64,000 bases of DNA from JARFQH01 sp963825595 (GTDB lineage: Bacteria > Desulfobacterota > Desulfobacteria > Desulfobacterales > SG8-13): positions 1 through 64,000 of the forward strand of contig CAWGUE010000008.1 of the NCBI GenBank assembly GCA_963825595.1. Direction: 5' to 3'. Both the position numbers and the translations under genes were made by a program. The notes under the pieces are model-generated. The model ran no database searches and was not told where the DNA came from. It saw nothing but the letters and a program-made list of their open reading frames with translations. The first letter of the stretch is position 1, and each line of letters opens with the position of its first letter. Positions 28,229-36,146 of the stretch are shown piece after piece.

Positions 28229-28771
28229 TCAGCTTTGATCGGGCGCATCCTTTTGATTTGCCCTGGCCTTCATTTCTTTCTCTACCCGAACACGCAGAAC
28301 CAGGCCCTCGACTTTGCTCGGTGCCATATTGCCGTGGATGGTTTCACCCACCAAGGCCACCGGGGCCAAGGCACAACAACCGACGCAGGCCACCCTTTCG
28401 ATGCTGAATTCGCGATCCGGAGTGGTCTCACCCTCATTTATGTCGAGTTTTCGTTCGAAATTTTCGAGAATGATGTCGGCCCCTTTGACATGGCAGGCGG
28501 TTCCCAGGCATACCTTCACCGGATTCCTTCCGGGCGGATTGAATCTGAACTGATTATAAAATGTTGCCACACCATATACTTCCGAAGGAGATACCCCCAG
28601 ATGGTCCGCTACCACCGTAATGGTTTCCGGTGGCAGGTAGGCGAGCCTTCCTTGAAACATCTGCAGTATGGGGATCAGTCCCCCCCGGTCTTTCTTGAAT
28701 TCCGCCAATTGAGATTTCAGTTCTTCGAGAATGCGGGCCTCTTCAGGGCTGAGCTCAACATCCATGGGCAT
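28229..28771 (-). CDS. NuoE/HndA-like [2Fe-2S] subunit
   Basis: A 180-residue thioredoxin-fold subunit. Residues 10-75 are the usual helical N-terminus (LIPILQMFQGRLAYLPPE). The four cluster ligands appear as CLGTACHVKGA (C-x4-C) and CVGCCALAP (C-x3-C as in this family). It should pair with a NuoF-like flavoprotein such as the one at 10348, but lies 16 kb away with hmc between. It follows two cyclic-nucleotide-binding genes on the same strand. Confidence 0.88.
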   Translation of the reverse strand: MPMDVELSPEEARILEELKSQLAEFKKDRGGLIPILQMFQGRLAYLPPETITVVADHLGVSPSEVYGVATFYNQFRFNPPGRNPVKVCLGTACHVKGADIILENFERKLDINEGETTPDREFSIERVACVGCCALAPVALVGETIHGNMAPSKVEGLVLRVRVEKEMKARANQKDAPDQS

Positions 28772-28902
28772 TCCTTTACGGTGTCAGAACGATCCGATTG
28801 CAAAATGCCCTTCGGCGCCGCGTCCGGACAGCCACTTTATCAGTTCCGGTCAGAGTGATATGTGACATCTGATTCTAACCCAATGCGCACCAGCAGAAGG
28901 AT

Positions 28903-29371
28903 TCAGATCTTGTCCAGGGCACCATATGCCGCCTGAATCCGGTCACGCAGAAGGAAACAGAGCCTCTCCAGAATATTGAACCCAAGTTCGGAATTTTCGG
29001 TCATCAATTCCCTCAACCTGGCTCCCTGGAGTACGAGGACGTTGGTTGCCCTCTGGCAGATCGCCGTCGACATCACAATGTGCGGTTCATTGAGCAGTGT
29101 TGACCAACATCCGAGCACCCGGCCTTTACCGAGGGTTTCGATGACAATATTCCCTTTACGGTTTCCGATTTTCATAGAGCGTTCCAAATGTACGAGGCCA
29201 TCGGCAACGATGTACAAATGCTCGCCGAAGTCTCCCTGCTGGAATAGGGCCGAAGCGGCTTTACAGGAACGCGCCTCACAGATGTCGCCAATTTTACGTG
29301 ATGTCGCCCTTGCTCAACCCCTTGAAAAACTCGCAGCTCATCAGAACCTCTTCGATTTTATTCGGTTTCAT
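28903..29371 (-). pseudogene. Cyclic-nucleotide-binding (CNB) domain protein, frameshifted
   Basis: The ATG at 29371 overlaps the stop of the upstream CNB gene (ATGA). The reading begins MKPNKIEEVLMSCEFFKGLS, reaches GDIT near 29296 and hits TAA; one extra base puts the continuation KIGDICEARSCKAASALFQQ in another frame. From there the domain runs normally (EHLYIVADGLV ... CFLLRDRI) to 28903. With the shift repaired it is a Crp-like sensor domain of about 155 residues without a DNA-binding helix-turn-helix. A sequencing error is possible, since only one shift is present. Confidence 0.75.
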
Positions 29372-29832
29372 ACGGCAGCCTCTCTTTCCGGTTTTGGTGT
29401 ATCCCGAGGTTCTTTCGCATCACGGCCATAAAGTTGTATCAACCGGTTACCGAGCACCCTGGCCAACTGTTGGAAGAACATGAGGCTACTGAAATGATCT
29501 TTTTCGAGGATATTCCGGAACTGTCGCCTGTCGACTCTCAACAACGACGTTGGTGCCGCGCACACGGCTGATGCCGTAAAGTCCTTGCGGCCAATCAAGC
29601 TCGACCAGCCGAAGATCTCACCGAGTTTGCTGCCGGTGTAAACCTCGCGACCGTCCTGACCGAGGCGAATCCTTACGCATCCCTGGATGAGAATGTAAAA
29701 ATGTTCGGCCGGCTCTCCGGAATTGAAAACAACTTCGCCTTCGGAAAAGGACACCCTGGTTGCTATGCCCATGAGGTCCTTGATGAAATTGTGGCTCAGA
29801 CCATGAAATAGATCAGCCTGTTTGATGATCAT
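29368..29832 (-). CDS. Cyclic-nucleotide-binding domain protein
   Basis: About 154 residues from the ATG at 29832 (GGAGGTGCGGC upstream); a start at 29904 lacks support. It is a single CNB/cupin beta-roll: FSEGEVVFNSGEPAEHFYILIQG, then KLGEIFGWSSLIGRKDF in the phosphate-binding-cassette position, where the canonical Arg is not in place, so cAMP binding is doubtful. No helix-turn-helix follows. It is translationally coupled to a second, frameshifted CNB gene. Confidence 0.8.
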   Translation of the reverse strand: MIIKQADLFHGLSHNFIKDLMGIATRVSFSEGEVVFNSGEPAEHFYILIQGCVRIRLGQDGREVYTGSKLGEIFGWSSLIGRKDFTASAVCAAPTSLLRVDRRQFRNILEKDHFSSLMFFQQLARVLGNRLIQLYGRDAKEPRDTPKPEREAAV

Positions 29833-30265
29833 GCCGCACCTCCATTGGGATGACGACTTGGGGCAATTGTGACGCACCTGACCGGGGATGTTCATATTTT
29901 TCATATAGTTTCAACCTGTCAATGTCAATTCCTACCTGCGGGCTGCTTACCTTCCATATGAAATATGGCTACGGACATCGAAAAGACCATCACCGGCCCC
30001 TGTGCTTGCGACCATACTCCACAATCAAAGGTTGCGTCAGAAGGCTGGGGCATCTTGACATCTTAGGATTTGGAATTACTGCCTGATGAGAGGTCGCGAC
30101 CGTTTTGTACAGTGGATCTCGGAACGACAACTGAAACACCGCAGTAACAGTAAATCATCAATGCAAGGAAAAGCATGTGCAATTGAGGCGCCGTAGGTTA
30201 AAAAAACAACAATTTGCATGCCTGCGGATGACGTCAACTATCATCGATTCAATTAAGGGGTAACA
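29833..30265. other. Divergent intergenic region
   Basis: About 430 bp between the CNB gene (minus) and the flavin-binding protein gene (plus). No supported gene, repeat or strong promoter was found by eye. Confidence 0.3.
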
Positions 30266-30673
30266 ATGGCCAGTATCGATACGATTCGCCGCACAGTCGA
30301 ATTAAGCCATAGCGCTGACAATGTGTTCATCGCCACAACCGACCGTGACCGGGTTCCTCACATGGCCGCAGCAGGGCCTTTAGAACTTCTGGCACCTGAT
30401 CAGATAGTGGTGACGGCCTGGTTCTGCCCGGGGACAATCAAAAATCTTGCGGGCAACAAAAGCATATCCATAGTTGTCTGGGAATCTGCCAATGATTCTG
30501 GATACCAGATTGTTGGTAAAGTTGACAGGGTATCAGAGAGCGCTATGCTGAATGGTTATGCTCCCGAGGTCGAAGGTATACGGGTGTATCCCCAGGTAAA
30601 GCAACGATTGTTCGTAAAGGTCGAGCAGGTCCTTCTCTTCTCGATTGCCCCCCATGGTGACATTGAAGCGTAG
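30266..30673 (+). CDS. Pyridoxamine-5'-phosphate-oxidase-like FMN-binding protein
   Basis: A 135-residue protein with the split-barrel fold of flavin reductases and PNPOx-like proteins: VFIATTDRDRVPHMAAAGPLE at 21-41, VVTAWFCPGTIKNL at 49-62, then ISIVVWESANDSGYQIVGKV. AAGGGG precedes the ATG. The family binds FMN or F420; the substrate is unknown. It stands alone. Confidence 0.78.
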   Translation: MASIDTIRRTVELSHSADNVFIATTDRDRVPHMAAAGPLELLAPDQIVVTAWFCPGTIKNLAGNKSISIVVWESANDSGYQIVGKVDRVSESAMLNGYAPEVEGIRVYPQVKQRLFVKVEQVLLFSIAPHGDIEA

Positions 30674-30814
30674 AGTCGGCGCTTGATATCAGTACTCGAG
30701 TGCTTACTGTCGAGTTATATTCACTCAGAACCCCTTTAGGCCGGAAACTTTCTGAACAAGTGGCCTCACAGGGTGTTGAAAGAATTCATAAGCGCAGGCA
30801 GGGAAAGGACACAG

Positions 30815-31093
30815 ATGAGTCCAACACACCATCATATAAAAGAGATCACAGACAAGGACAGACGCTCGGGTTTCGTTCGCCGGCAAGCGGCCCCGCTGCC
30901 TTTCTCCGGTACGGAGAGACGCAGAGGCATTGACCGCCGCGGCAACTCCGGAACGCGGCACAAGACGCCGGACCTCAAACCGGGAAAGAACAGCGGAGCG
31001 TTCATAACCCGGGCGATCCGTTTGTTACTGGGGAAAAATGGACTAAACGGCAACAAAGTCAAAAATGTCGGGAGGACCGGACCGGATCCGTGA
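30815..31093 (+). CDS. Small Arg-rich hypothetical protein
   Basis: About 92 residues from the ATG at 30815 (AAGGACACAG upstream). It is strongly basic with repeated Arg motifs (DRRSGFVRR, ERRRGIDRRG) and ends near a basic helix (RAIRLLLGKNG). No family was recognised. It overlaps the start of the PilZ gene at 31065 by 29 bp, so co-translation is likely. Confidence 0.5.
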   Translation: MSPTHHHIKEITDKDRRSGFVRRQAAPLPFSGTERRRGIDRRGNSGTRHKTPDLKPGKNSGAFITRAIRLLLGKNGLNGNKVKNVGRTGPDP

Positions 31094-31436
31094 AGCGTCT
31101 CATCTTATCGACCGGGCTCACGATCGAATTAATTTTGAAACCAAGATCAGCATCCAGGATGGCGACACATTTGACGTCTTTCCCGGAACGCTTTTCAATC
31201 ACAGCCAGGCCGGCATGTACGTGGAAACCGAAACAGCGCCGAGAATTCATTCCGGCGTTGTCATTCACATGCAAAACTACGCACCCGATGCCTCTGCACC
31301 GGAAAATATACGCAAATATTACGGTCAGGTACGCTGGTGCCGTAAGCTCTCGGGAATGGTGGTTTTCGTTAACTACGGTGTCGGTATCAAATTATGCAGT
31401 GATCTGGATGAATTCATTAAAACCTTTGGGCACTAA
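31065..31436 (+). CDS. PilZ-domain protein
   Basis: A 123-residue single PilZ domain. The N-terminal R-I-N-F-E-T supplies the arginine region and N-H-S-Q-A-G-M-Y-V near residue 45 matches (D/N)xSxxG. The end (VFVNYGVGIKL) has the usual PilZ beta-strand. It overlaps the upstream Arg-rich ORF and precedes a long gene-free stretch. A c-di-GMP effector role is inferred. Confidence 0.72.
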   Translation: MSGGPDRIREASHLIDRAHDRINFETKISIQDGDTFDVFPGTLFNHSQAGMYVETETAPRIHSGVVIHMQNYAPDASAPENIRKYYGQVRWCRKLSGMVVFVNYGVGIKLCSDLDEFIKTFGH

Positions 31437-31525
31437 CAGGGATGTTGAAAAAGTAATGCGCGCAGGTAAGACAAGGCCAAAACCGACGGAAAAGCACCGT
31501 TTATAAGTGCTAAATGAGCATCTTC

Positions 31526-31556
31526 GCTGAAGCGGGGGCGCTACCCCCGCTTCAGC
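31526..31556. terminator. Perfect 13-bp GC-rich hairpin
   Basis: GCTGAAGCGGGGG pairs perfectly with CCCCCGCTTCAGC around a 5-nt CGCTA loop, about 90 bp after the PilZ stop. There is no T-run on either side, so it is either a factor-independent terminator lacking a U-tract, an RNA 3'-stabiliser, or a dispersed palindrome. Confidence 0.55.
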
Positions 31557-31948
31557 CAGTAACACCGTGAGGCCAAGCGCATTCGTTTTTAAAAAGCCTT
31601 GCTAATCCAATGGTGACCCAGGAATCGTTTTGGGGAATAGACTGCGAGCAACGACGACCCCCTTTTAGGCAACGTCACCATATCGTTTTTAATGCTGCGC
31701 GATGCCGGCAGGTTGGCATCGCGCAGCCTCGAGCAGTGCACCCCACAGTCTACTCACTCCCCGTCCAAACCCATCATGATCGCAAAATCACCGGATATAC
31801 CGCGTGAGGGGGACTCACTCCTGCGTCATTTGGCCCATCGACACTGCGGAATATCACCCAATGATGTTTGGTCAACATAAAGATCGGCCTTGGAATAACT
31901 ATTCTTAATAACCTGTTATTATTATTATTTTACCCTTAAATGGCAGAT

Positions 31949-31964
31949 TGGCACATTCTCTGCT
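31949..31964 (+). promoter_or_regulatory. Probable sigma-54 (-24/-12) promoter
   Basis: TGGCACATTCTCTGCT matches TGGCAC-N5-YTGCW with the GG and GC dinucleotides correctly 10 nt apart. It lies 39 bp upstream of the ATG at 32003, so the transcript would start about 25-30 bp before the gene, including its AGGGG ribosome-binding site. It would drive the response-regulator/double-PilZ pair. Confidence 0.65.
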
Positions 31965-32002
31965 AATTGGTAGAGGCAGAACCATTACAGGGGAAAATCA
32001 AA

Positions 32003-32422
32003 ATGCGAAAACTCGAATATTACCGCCTGCTCGCCGACTTAAAAATACTTTTAATCGAACCCGACCTTTTCCTGAGAGATGCGCTTCAGAAAGCTTTTGG
32101 AAACATCGGCTGCCTCGTTGACGTTGCGGGATCGGCTGAAGAAGGGCTCAGTGTCATCGGAAGGGAAGACTTCGATATCATTATGGCCGACATCGACCTG
32201 CCGGGAATCGACGGTCTCGAGTTTTTCAATCGAACCGGCTCACAGTGTCGCCGGGCATTAAAGGTGGTCATTGCCGGATACGGCGATATCGACCCGGTGA
32301 GCACCGCACGTGAATTCGGTATCGATCGGATATTCGAAAAGCCATTTGCCCTTACAACCGTTCTGGATGCATTGACAGGACATTTTACATGTTTGCAGCA
32401 ACGGGTGAGACGAACCGGTTGA
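32003..32422 (+). CDS. Single-domain response regulator
   Basis: A 139-residue receiver domain starting at the ATG at 32003. It has an acidic residue pair in IEPDLF, the phospho-acceptor Asp in IIMADIDLPGIDG (about residue 57), a Thr/Ala region in KVVIAGYGD, and the conserved Lys in IFEKPF. No output domain follows. It is 56 bp upstream of a double-PilZ gene; together they look like a stand-alone signalling pair joining phosphorylation and c-di-GMP. Confidence 0.82.
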   Translation: MRKLEYYRLLADLKILLIEPDLFLRDALQKAFGNIGCLVDVAGSAEEGLSVIGREDFDIIMADIDLPGIDGLEFFNRTGSQCRRALKVVIAGYGDIDPVSTAREFGIDRIFEKPFALTTVLDALTGHFTCLQQRVRRTG

Positions 32423-32478
32423 AATTCAACCGTTAACTATATGGGTGACTCAGCAGGGGGAATAGAAAAGGGTTTGCC

Positions 32479-33177
32479 ATGAACAATCAGTTAGCATTTG
32501 TTTCGGGTCGACAGAATAGACAGCAGGTCATCGGAAACCATGACCGCAGGCGAAACGGACGCATCTATTATTCTGCAAGTGCTGTCATCGAAAGCCTGGA
32601 TTCGACCCCTTTGGACAGTGCAATGGTAATAAATTACAGCAACGGCGGCCTTTGTTTTGAATCAGACACACTGATTACTCCCGGGACCATCATTTATCTG
32701 GGCATATCCGATTCGCCCTACAGCCAGGCCGCCACCACGTATGAATGCCATCGCGTAAAAGTTAAGTGGTGTAAAGACCTCTATCGATCGGACTACAAAT
32801 ATGGTTATGGCGTTCAACACCTGGACCCCATCGATGCATATACAGATGATGTCGGCGAGCAGTTATATGACATCCCTCAATACTTGAAAATGGTCATAGC
32901 GGATAAAAAAGATTGCCGGAAGCACCCGCGCAAACCTGTGTCCCGAAAAGTCCTATTCACCTCTGCCAATCAGTTCTACGAAGGAACAATCACCAATGTC
33001 AGCAAGGGGGGCTTCTTCATTGCCACGCCGGACAATTTTGTCGCCGGCCAAACCGTCAATCTCGTTGTTCCGGGGACCAAATTTGATAGAGGGGTAATGA
33101 TCAAGGCAGAAATCGTCCGCACGACGGCAGCCGGCATCGGTGTGAAAATCCTCGGGCTCCTTAAAAATATGGGCTGA
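32479..33177 (+). CDS. Double PilZ-domain protein
   Basis: A 232-residue protein with two PilZ units. The first (about 20-125) starts RRRNGRIYYSA-like and carries N-Y-S-N-G-G-L-C-F near residue 54. The second (about 140-232) starts KHPRKPVSRKVLF and carries N-V-S-K-G-G-F-F near residue 173. Both have the RxxxR and NxSxxG hallmarks of c-di-GMP binding. A duplicated PilZ protein may bind two or more c-di-GMP molecules cooperatively; target unknown. Confidence 0.85.
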   Translation: MNNQLAFVSGRQNRQQVIGNHDRRRNGRIYYSASAVIESLDSTPLDSAMVINYSNGGLCFESDTLITPGTIIYLGISDSPYSQAATTYECHRVKVKWCKDLYRSDYKYGYGVQHLDPIDAYTDDVGEQLYDIPQYLKMVIADKKDCRKHPRKPVSRKVLFTSANQFYEGTITNVSKGGFFIATPDNFVAGQTVNLVVPGTKFDRGVMIKAEIVRTTAAGIGVKILGLLKNMG

Positions 33178-33377
33178 CTTCTCTTTTCAAACGGTATCAT
33201 TGCCGCAGTATGACTTTCCTATCGGTATCCGATCGGGCCCAGTTTTCACCGGACTCGAAGAGCATCGATACATTGGATAGAACAAGTTCTTTCCCCGGTG
33301 GCGACGTCCGTGCGCTCCCTCCAATCTTTTCTATGCTTGGAAAGTCAGCTTTAGCCTTTCTGGGAAGCTAATTAAAA

Positions 33378-34055
33378 ATGGTTTCCGTCATTGTTCCCAC
33401 GTATAACGAAGAAAAGGCGCTACCGGCGACTCTCGACGGCCTGTTCCGCCAAAGGGGTGCATACGAGGTAATCGTCGTTGATGGCGGCAGCAGCGACCGC
33501 ACCCGTGATATTGTTAAAGCCGAACCCCGCCTACGCTTTGAAACTGCCCCGAAAGGAAGGGCGGTGCAGATGAACGCCGCAGCACGACTGGCCCGCGGAG
33601 TATGGCTGCTTTTCCTGCATGCCGACACCCTCTTGCCTGAAGGGGCCATTTGCCGACTGAACAGCCTGGAAGATGACGCTGTGTATCAGGCGGGAGGATT
33701 CCGACACTGTTTCTCCGGAACTGACTGGCGCCTGCAGATGATCTCCTGGTTGGACAACCGCCGGGCCGGATTGACGCAGATTATCTATGGCGATCAGGCG
33801 TTGTTTGTAAGGCGGCGGCTGTTCGAGCAGTTGGGCGGGTTTCCGGAACAACCGGTGCTCGAAGATCTCCTCTTCTGCAAAAAACTGAAGCGTGTCACCA
33901 AGCCCCTACTTCTTGACCAGTGCGTGATTACCGACTCTCGCAAATTTGTTCAGATGGGCATCTGGAGCAGTCTGTTCCGCTGCTTGATCATTTTGCTCTG
34001 CCATCTTCTCCACCTTCCTTTCTTGCCGAAAAGGTTTTTTACCAACATCCGCTGA
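33378..34055 (+). CDS. Family 2 glycosyltransferase (TIGR04283-like)
   Basis: A 225-residue GT-A glycosyltransferase. It shows SVIVPTYNEEKALPATL at the N-terminus, the nucleotide-binding VVDGGSSDRT, a metal-binding D-x-D-like LHADTLLP, and an ED pair in PVLEDLLFCKKL. A C-terminal hydrophobic stretch (LFRCLIILLCHLLHLPFL) could attach it to the membrane. The arrangement resembles the TIGR04283 subfamily, named from arsenosugar-biosynthesis neighbourhoods, but no arsenic gene is seen here. Confidence 0.82.
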   Translation: MVSVIVPTYNEEKALPATLDGLFRQRGAYEVIVVDGGSSDRTRDIVKAEPRLRFETAPKGRAVQMNAAARLARGVWLLFLHADTLLPEGAICRLNSLEDDAVYQAGGFRHCFSGTDWRLQMISWLDNRRAGLTQIIYGDQALFVRRRLFEQLGGFPEQPVLEDLLFCKKLKRVTKPLLLDQCVITDSRKFVQMGIWSSLFRCLIILLCHLLHLPFLPKRFFTNIR

Positions 34056-34231
34056 AATCAATCGGATTGGGCGATCTCCCGCCTTGAAGATAGCGGTGGA
34101 TTGTATTATAAATCGCTCTGGATAGAATCCAACGGTCTGCAATTAGATCCGAACCGCTGGACAACGATTTTCCCTCTCGGTGAAGGGGGTTCAGGCGAAG
34201 ACCGCGATAACTTTTACGGCGCTTAGGCAAA

Positions 34232-34876
34232 ATGAAAGAAATCTGGATTATCGGCGTCGGCCAGTTCGGATTGCTTGCAGTCCAAACTTTAGCCAGTGCA
34301 CATCCGCATGCGCATTTGGTATTGGTGGATCCCGTCAAGGACAATCTCCTGCGGGCAGCAGGCCCCAACCGTTCTCTGGACGTCGCAGACGGAGTTGCGT
34401 ACGTCGACCAAAACCTCTCCTCCCCGGAAAAAGGGCCGGACTGGATCGTTCCCGCCCTGCCGGTTCACCTTGCCGCCGAATGGTGTCTGAGGCGACAGGG
34501 CCCGCGCCTGCGCCGATATGCTGTCCCGAACGCGATCGATCGGCACATTCCGAATCCGATGCGTGGCCTGGACGGGAATGTCTATACCAGCCATGCGGCG
34601 TTCCGGTGCCCAGAAAACTGCTCCGAACCGGCTGATGTCTGCTCGATCACCGCAGAACTGCGCAGGAGAAACATGTTCGAAATCCTCGGGGATCTGAATC
34701 TGCCGTCTTTTGAACCTATCGCCATTCGCAGTCACCAGCTCGGACCCGGCATCGGCGGTTACCGACCCGCGCAATTGTTCAACCTGGACAAACGTCTGGA
34801 AACAATTCGAGGCGGAATTCTGCTAAGCACGGCCTGCCGCTGTCACGGTGTCATCTCCGGCCTTTGGCAAGGCTAA
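34232..34876 (+). CDS. Rossmann-fold hypothetical protein
   Basis: A 214-residue protein. The N-terminus (IWIIGVGQFGLLAVQTLA) has the GxGxxG dinucleotide-binding loop, followed by a strand ending in an acidic residue (HLVLVDP), so NAD(P) binding is likely. Mid-protein cysteines form CPENCSEPADVC, and another pair lies in TACRC near the C-terminus. No specific family was recognised. It follows the glycosyltransferase on the same strand with a 176-bp gap. Confidence 0.6.
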   Translation: MKEIWIIGVGQFGLLAVQTLASAHPHAHLVLVDPVKDNLLRAAGPNRSLDVADGVAYVDQNLSSPEKGPDWIVPALPVHLAAEWCLRRQGPRLRRYAVPNAIDRHIPNPMRGLDGNVYTSHAAFRCPENCSEPADVCSITAELRRRNMFEILGDLNLPSFEPIAIRSHQLGPGIGGYRPAQLFNLDKRLETIRGGILLSTACRCHGVISGLWQG

Positions 34877-35019
34877 CCTTCAGCCCAGACCACAGCCGAA
34901 AATTTTGACAAGGCACGGCCCGGCATATCATGGGGGTGTATCGATAGAAATTGCAGGCATAGGGAGTGTTTTATATACGCGCATGAAGCGGAAGGGTAAT
35001 CAACGAAAAGACGGTTTTT

Positions 35020-35325
35020 CTATTTTTTCTCTGCTTCCAGGTAACCATCCAGGCACTTTCTCAGCTCTTCAACACCCGGTATGGTATCAAAAACCAGTTC
35101 GCCGTCAATGATGATGGATGGTACCGGCATGGGACGTCCTGCTTTTTTAGACAACTCGGCATATCGCTGGGCACCACCTATATTCTTGGTGATAATGGTT
35201 TCCCATTCGATATAATTTTCGTAGGCAGGTGCAACTTCTGCGACCACACGGGCCATATACTCACAGGGGATTCAGTGGGCTCCCTCGTGCAAAACTTCCA
35301 GGTGTATTTTTTCCGATTTAACCAT
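35020..35325 (-). CDS. Thioredoxin-fold selenoprotein (UxxC), UGA read as Sec
   Basis: A 101-residue protein read through UGA at 35274-35272. The start is ATG 35325, with GAGG about nine bases upstream, overlapping the end of the previous gene. It begins MVKSEKIHLEVLHEGAH, then Sec18-I-P-C, and continues EYMARVVAEVAPAYENYI to a cis-Pro-type V-P-S-I-I-I-D-G-E-L-V-F-D strand. The adjacent gene (35335-35673) is a homologue with C-L-P-C at the same place. Taken as a stop, UGA would leave an 82-residue orphan beginning mid-helix. A 5-bp stem with a GU-bearing loop lies 21 nt downstream. It is likely a low-molecular-mass redoxin with an unusually reactive selenol; its substrate is unknown. Confidence 0.82.
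35241..35255 (-). promoter_or_regulatory. Candidate bacterial SECIS hairpin (weak)
   Basis: On the minus strand UGGCC-CGUGU-GGUCG forms a 5-bp stem, including two G-U pairs, with the loop starting 21 nt after the UGA. Position and a GU in the loop fit a bacterial SECIS, but the stem is weaker than in the other two Sec genes. Confidence 0.45.
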
Positions 35326-35334
35326 GGTGATACC

Positions 35335-35673
35335 TCAATGATTCAAACCTTTGTCCCGTATCGCCTCTTCGATAGCCTCTTCAAGATCAAACATGGGCGG
35401 GATGGCGTCAAATACGAGCTCACCATCAATGAACAGGGAGGGCACCGGAGCGATCCGGCCGTATTTGTGGACATTTTCTTCTCCGAACAATGAATAGGAT
35501 AGCTCAAGGAAGCGTTTCTTGCCGGTACCACGCATAAAATCAACACGTTGGTACCGAATGTACTTATCGTATTTCGGTAATACTTCCCGCACCGTTTCAT
35601 CCATGTAAAAGCACGGCAAGCAATAATCCGCTTTGTACATGACTTCTATCAATATTTTTGGTCGATCCACCAT
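35335..35673 (-). CDS. Thioredoxin-fold protein (CLPC), Cys paralogue of the Sec redoxin
   Basis: About 112 residues from the ATG at 35673; an ATG at 35799 would add 42 residues with AGGA very close to it, so the start is uncertain. After MVDRPKILIEVMYKADY comes C-L-P-C, then FYMDETVREVLPKYDKYI and, near the C-terminus, VPSLFIDGELVFDAIP, nearly the same as in the next gene. It lies 9 bp upstream of the Sec redoxin gene, so the two are co-transcribed and probably arose by duplication. Like its relatives it should be a cytoplasmic thiol redox protein. Confidence 0.78.
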   Translation of the reverse strand: MVDRPKILIEVMYKADYCLPCFYMDETVREVLPKYDKYIRYQRVDFMRGTGKKRFLELSYSLFGEENVHKYGRIAPVPSLFIDGELVFDAIPPMFDLEEAIEEAIRDKGLNH

Positions 35674-36146
35674 GATCACCGTAGTCGTATTCAAGGTTGC
35701 CAATTTTTGGGGGAGCTTCTGTTCCAGCCCTGTAAATCGGAAGAAATCGGTGCCTTGGCTCATATCAAATGCACTGAATTTGTTCAACTCGAATCTCATT
35801 TGTCCTGACGGGTAACTATCGGACGACTTTGGGTTTGCATGTGGGACATCGCCGGCTGCGTGGCAGTGAAATACCCGTAGCCAGCAACATCAAATTCAGT
35901 GTCGCCGCGATGATACCGTGTTGACATCCGGCCCTTATACTCATATAGTGCGCTGGTCAAAAAAATATGTAACATTTTGTAAGGATTATTAAATCTTCAG
36001 TTCAACTGCCGTAAAACATTAAAAGCCACAGATCTTTCCACAACGGTTACGACCAAACAACGGCCAGTGGGATGGCGGCCGCGGTTTTTCCTTAGCCGGT
36101 CGTACGCGCCGTCGGTGAGATCGCATGCCTCCGGTAGAAACAGCCA
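35674..36146. other. Divergent upstream region
   Basis: About 470 bp between the redoxin pair (minus) and the B12-like/meaB pair (plus), or 347 bp if the longer redoxin start is used. The only strong signal is the sigma-70 promoter at 35921-35949. An antisense ORF at 35997-36362 looks like a shadow of the coding frame. Confidence 0.4.
35921..35949 (+). promoter_or_regulatory. Sigma-70 promoter for the meaB pair
   Basis: TTGACA at 35921-35926 and TATAGT at 35944-35949 with an ideal 17-bp spacer. Transcription would begin near 35956, leaving about 190 nt of leader before the ATG at 36147. Confidence 0.7.

Larger units (their letters stand above)
31437..32002. other. Gene-free region with a strong hairpin and sigma-54 promoter
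   Basis: About 566 bp with no supported gene. It contains the perfect hairpin at 31526-31556 and the promoter at 31949-31964, both listed separately. The stretch 31900-31940 is very AT-rich, which suits the upstream part of a sigma-54 promoter. Confidence 0.5.

Noticed and set aside
28229..28858. 207-codon plus-strand ORF opposite nuoE
   Set aside because: It mirrors a gene with intact [2Fe-2S] ligands and has no domain.
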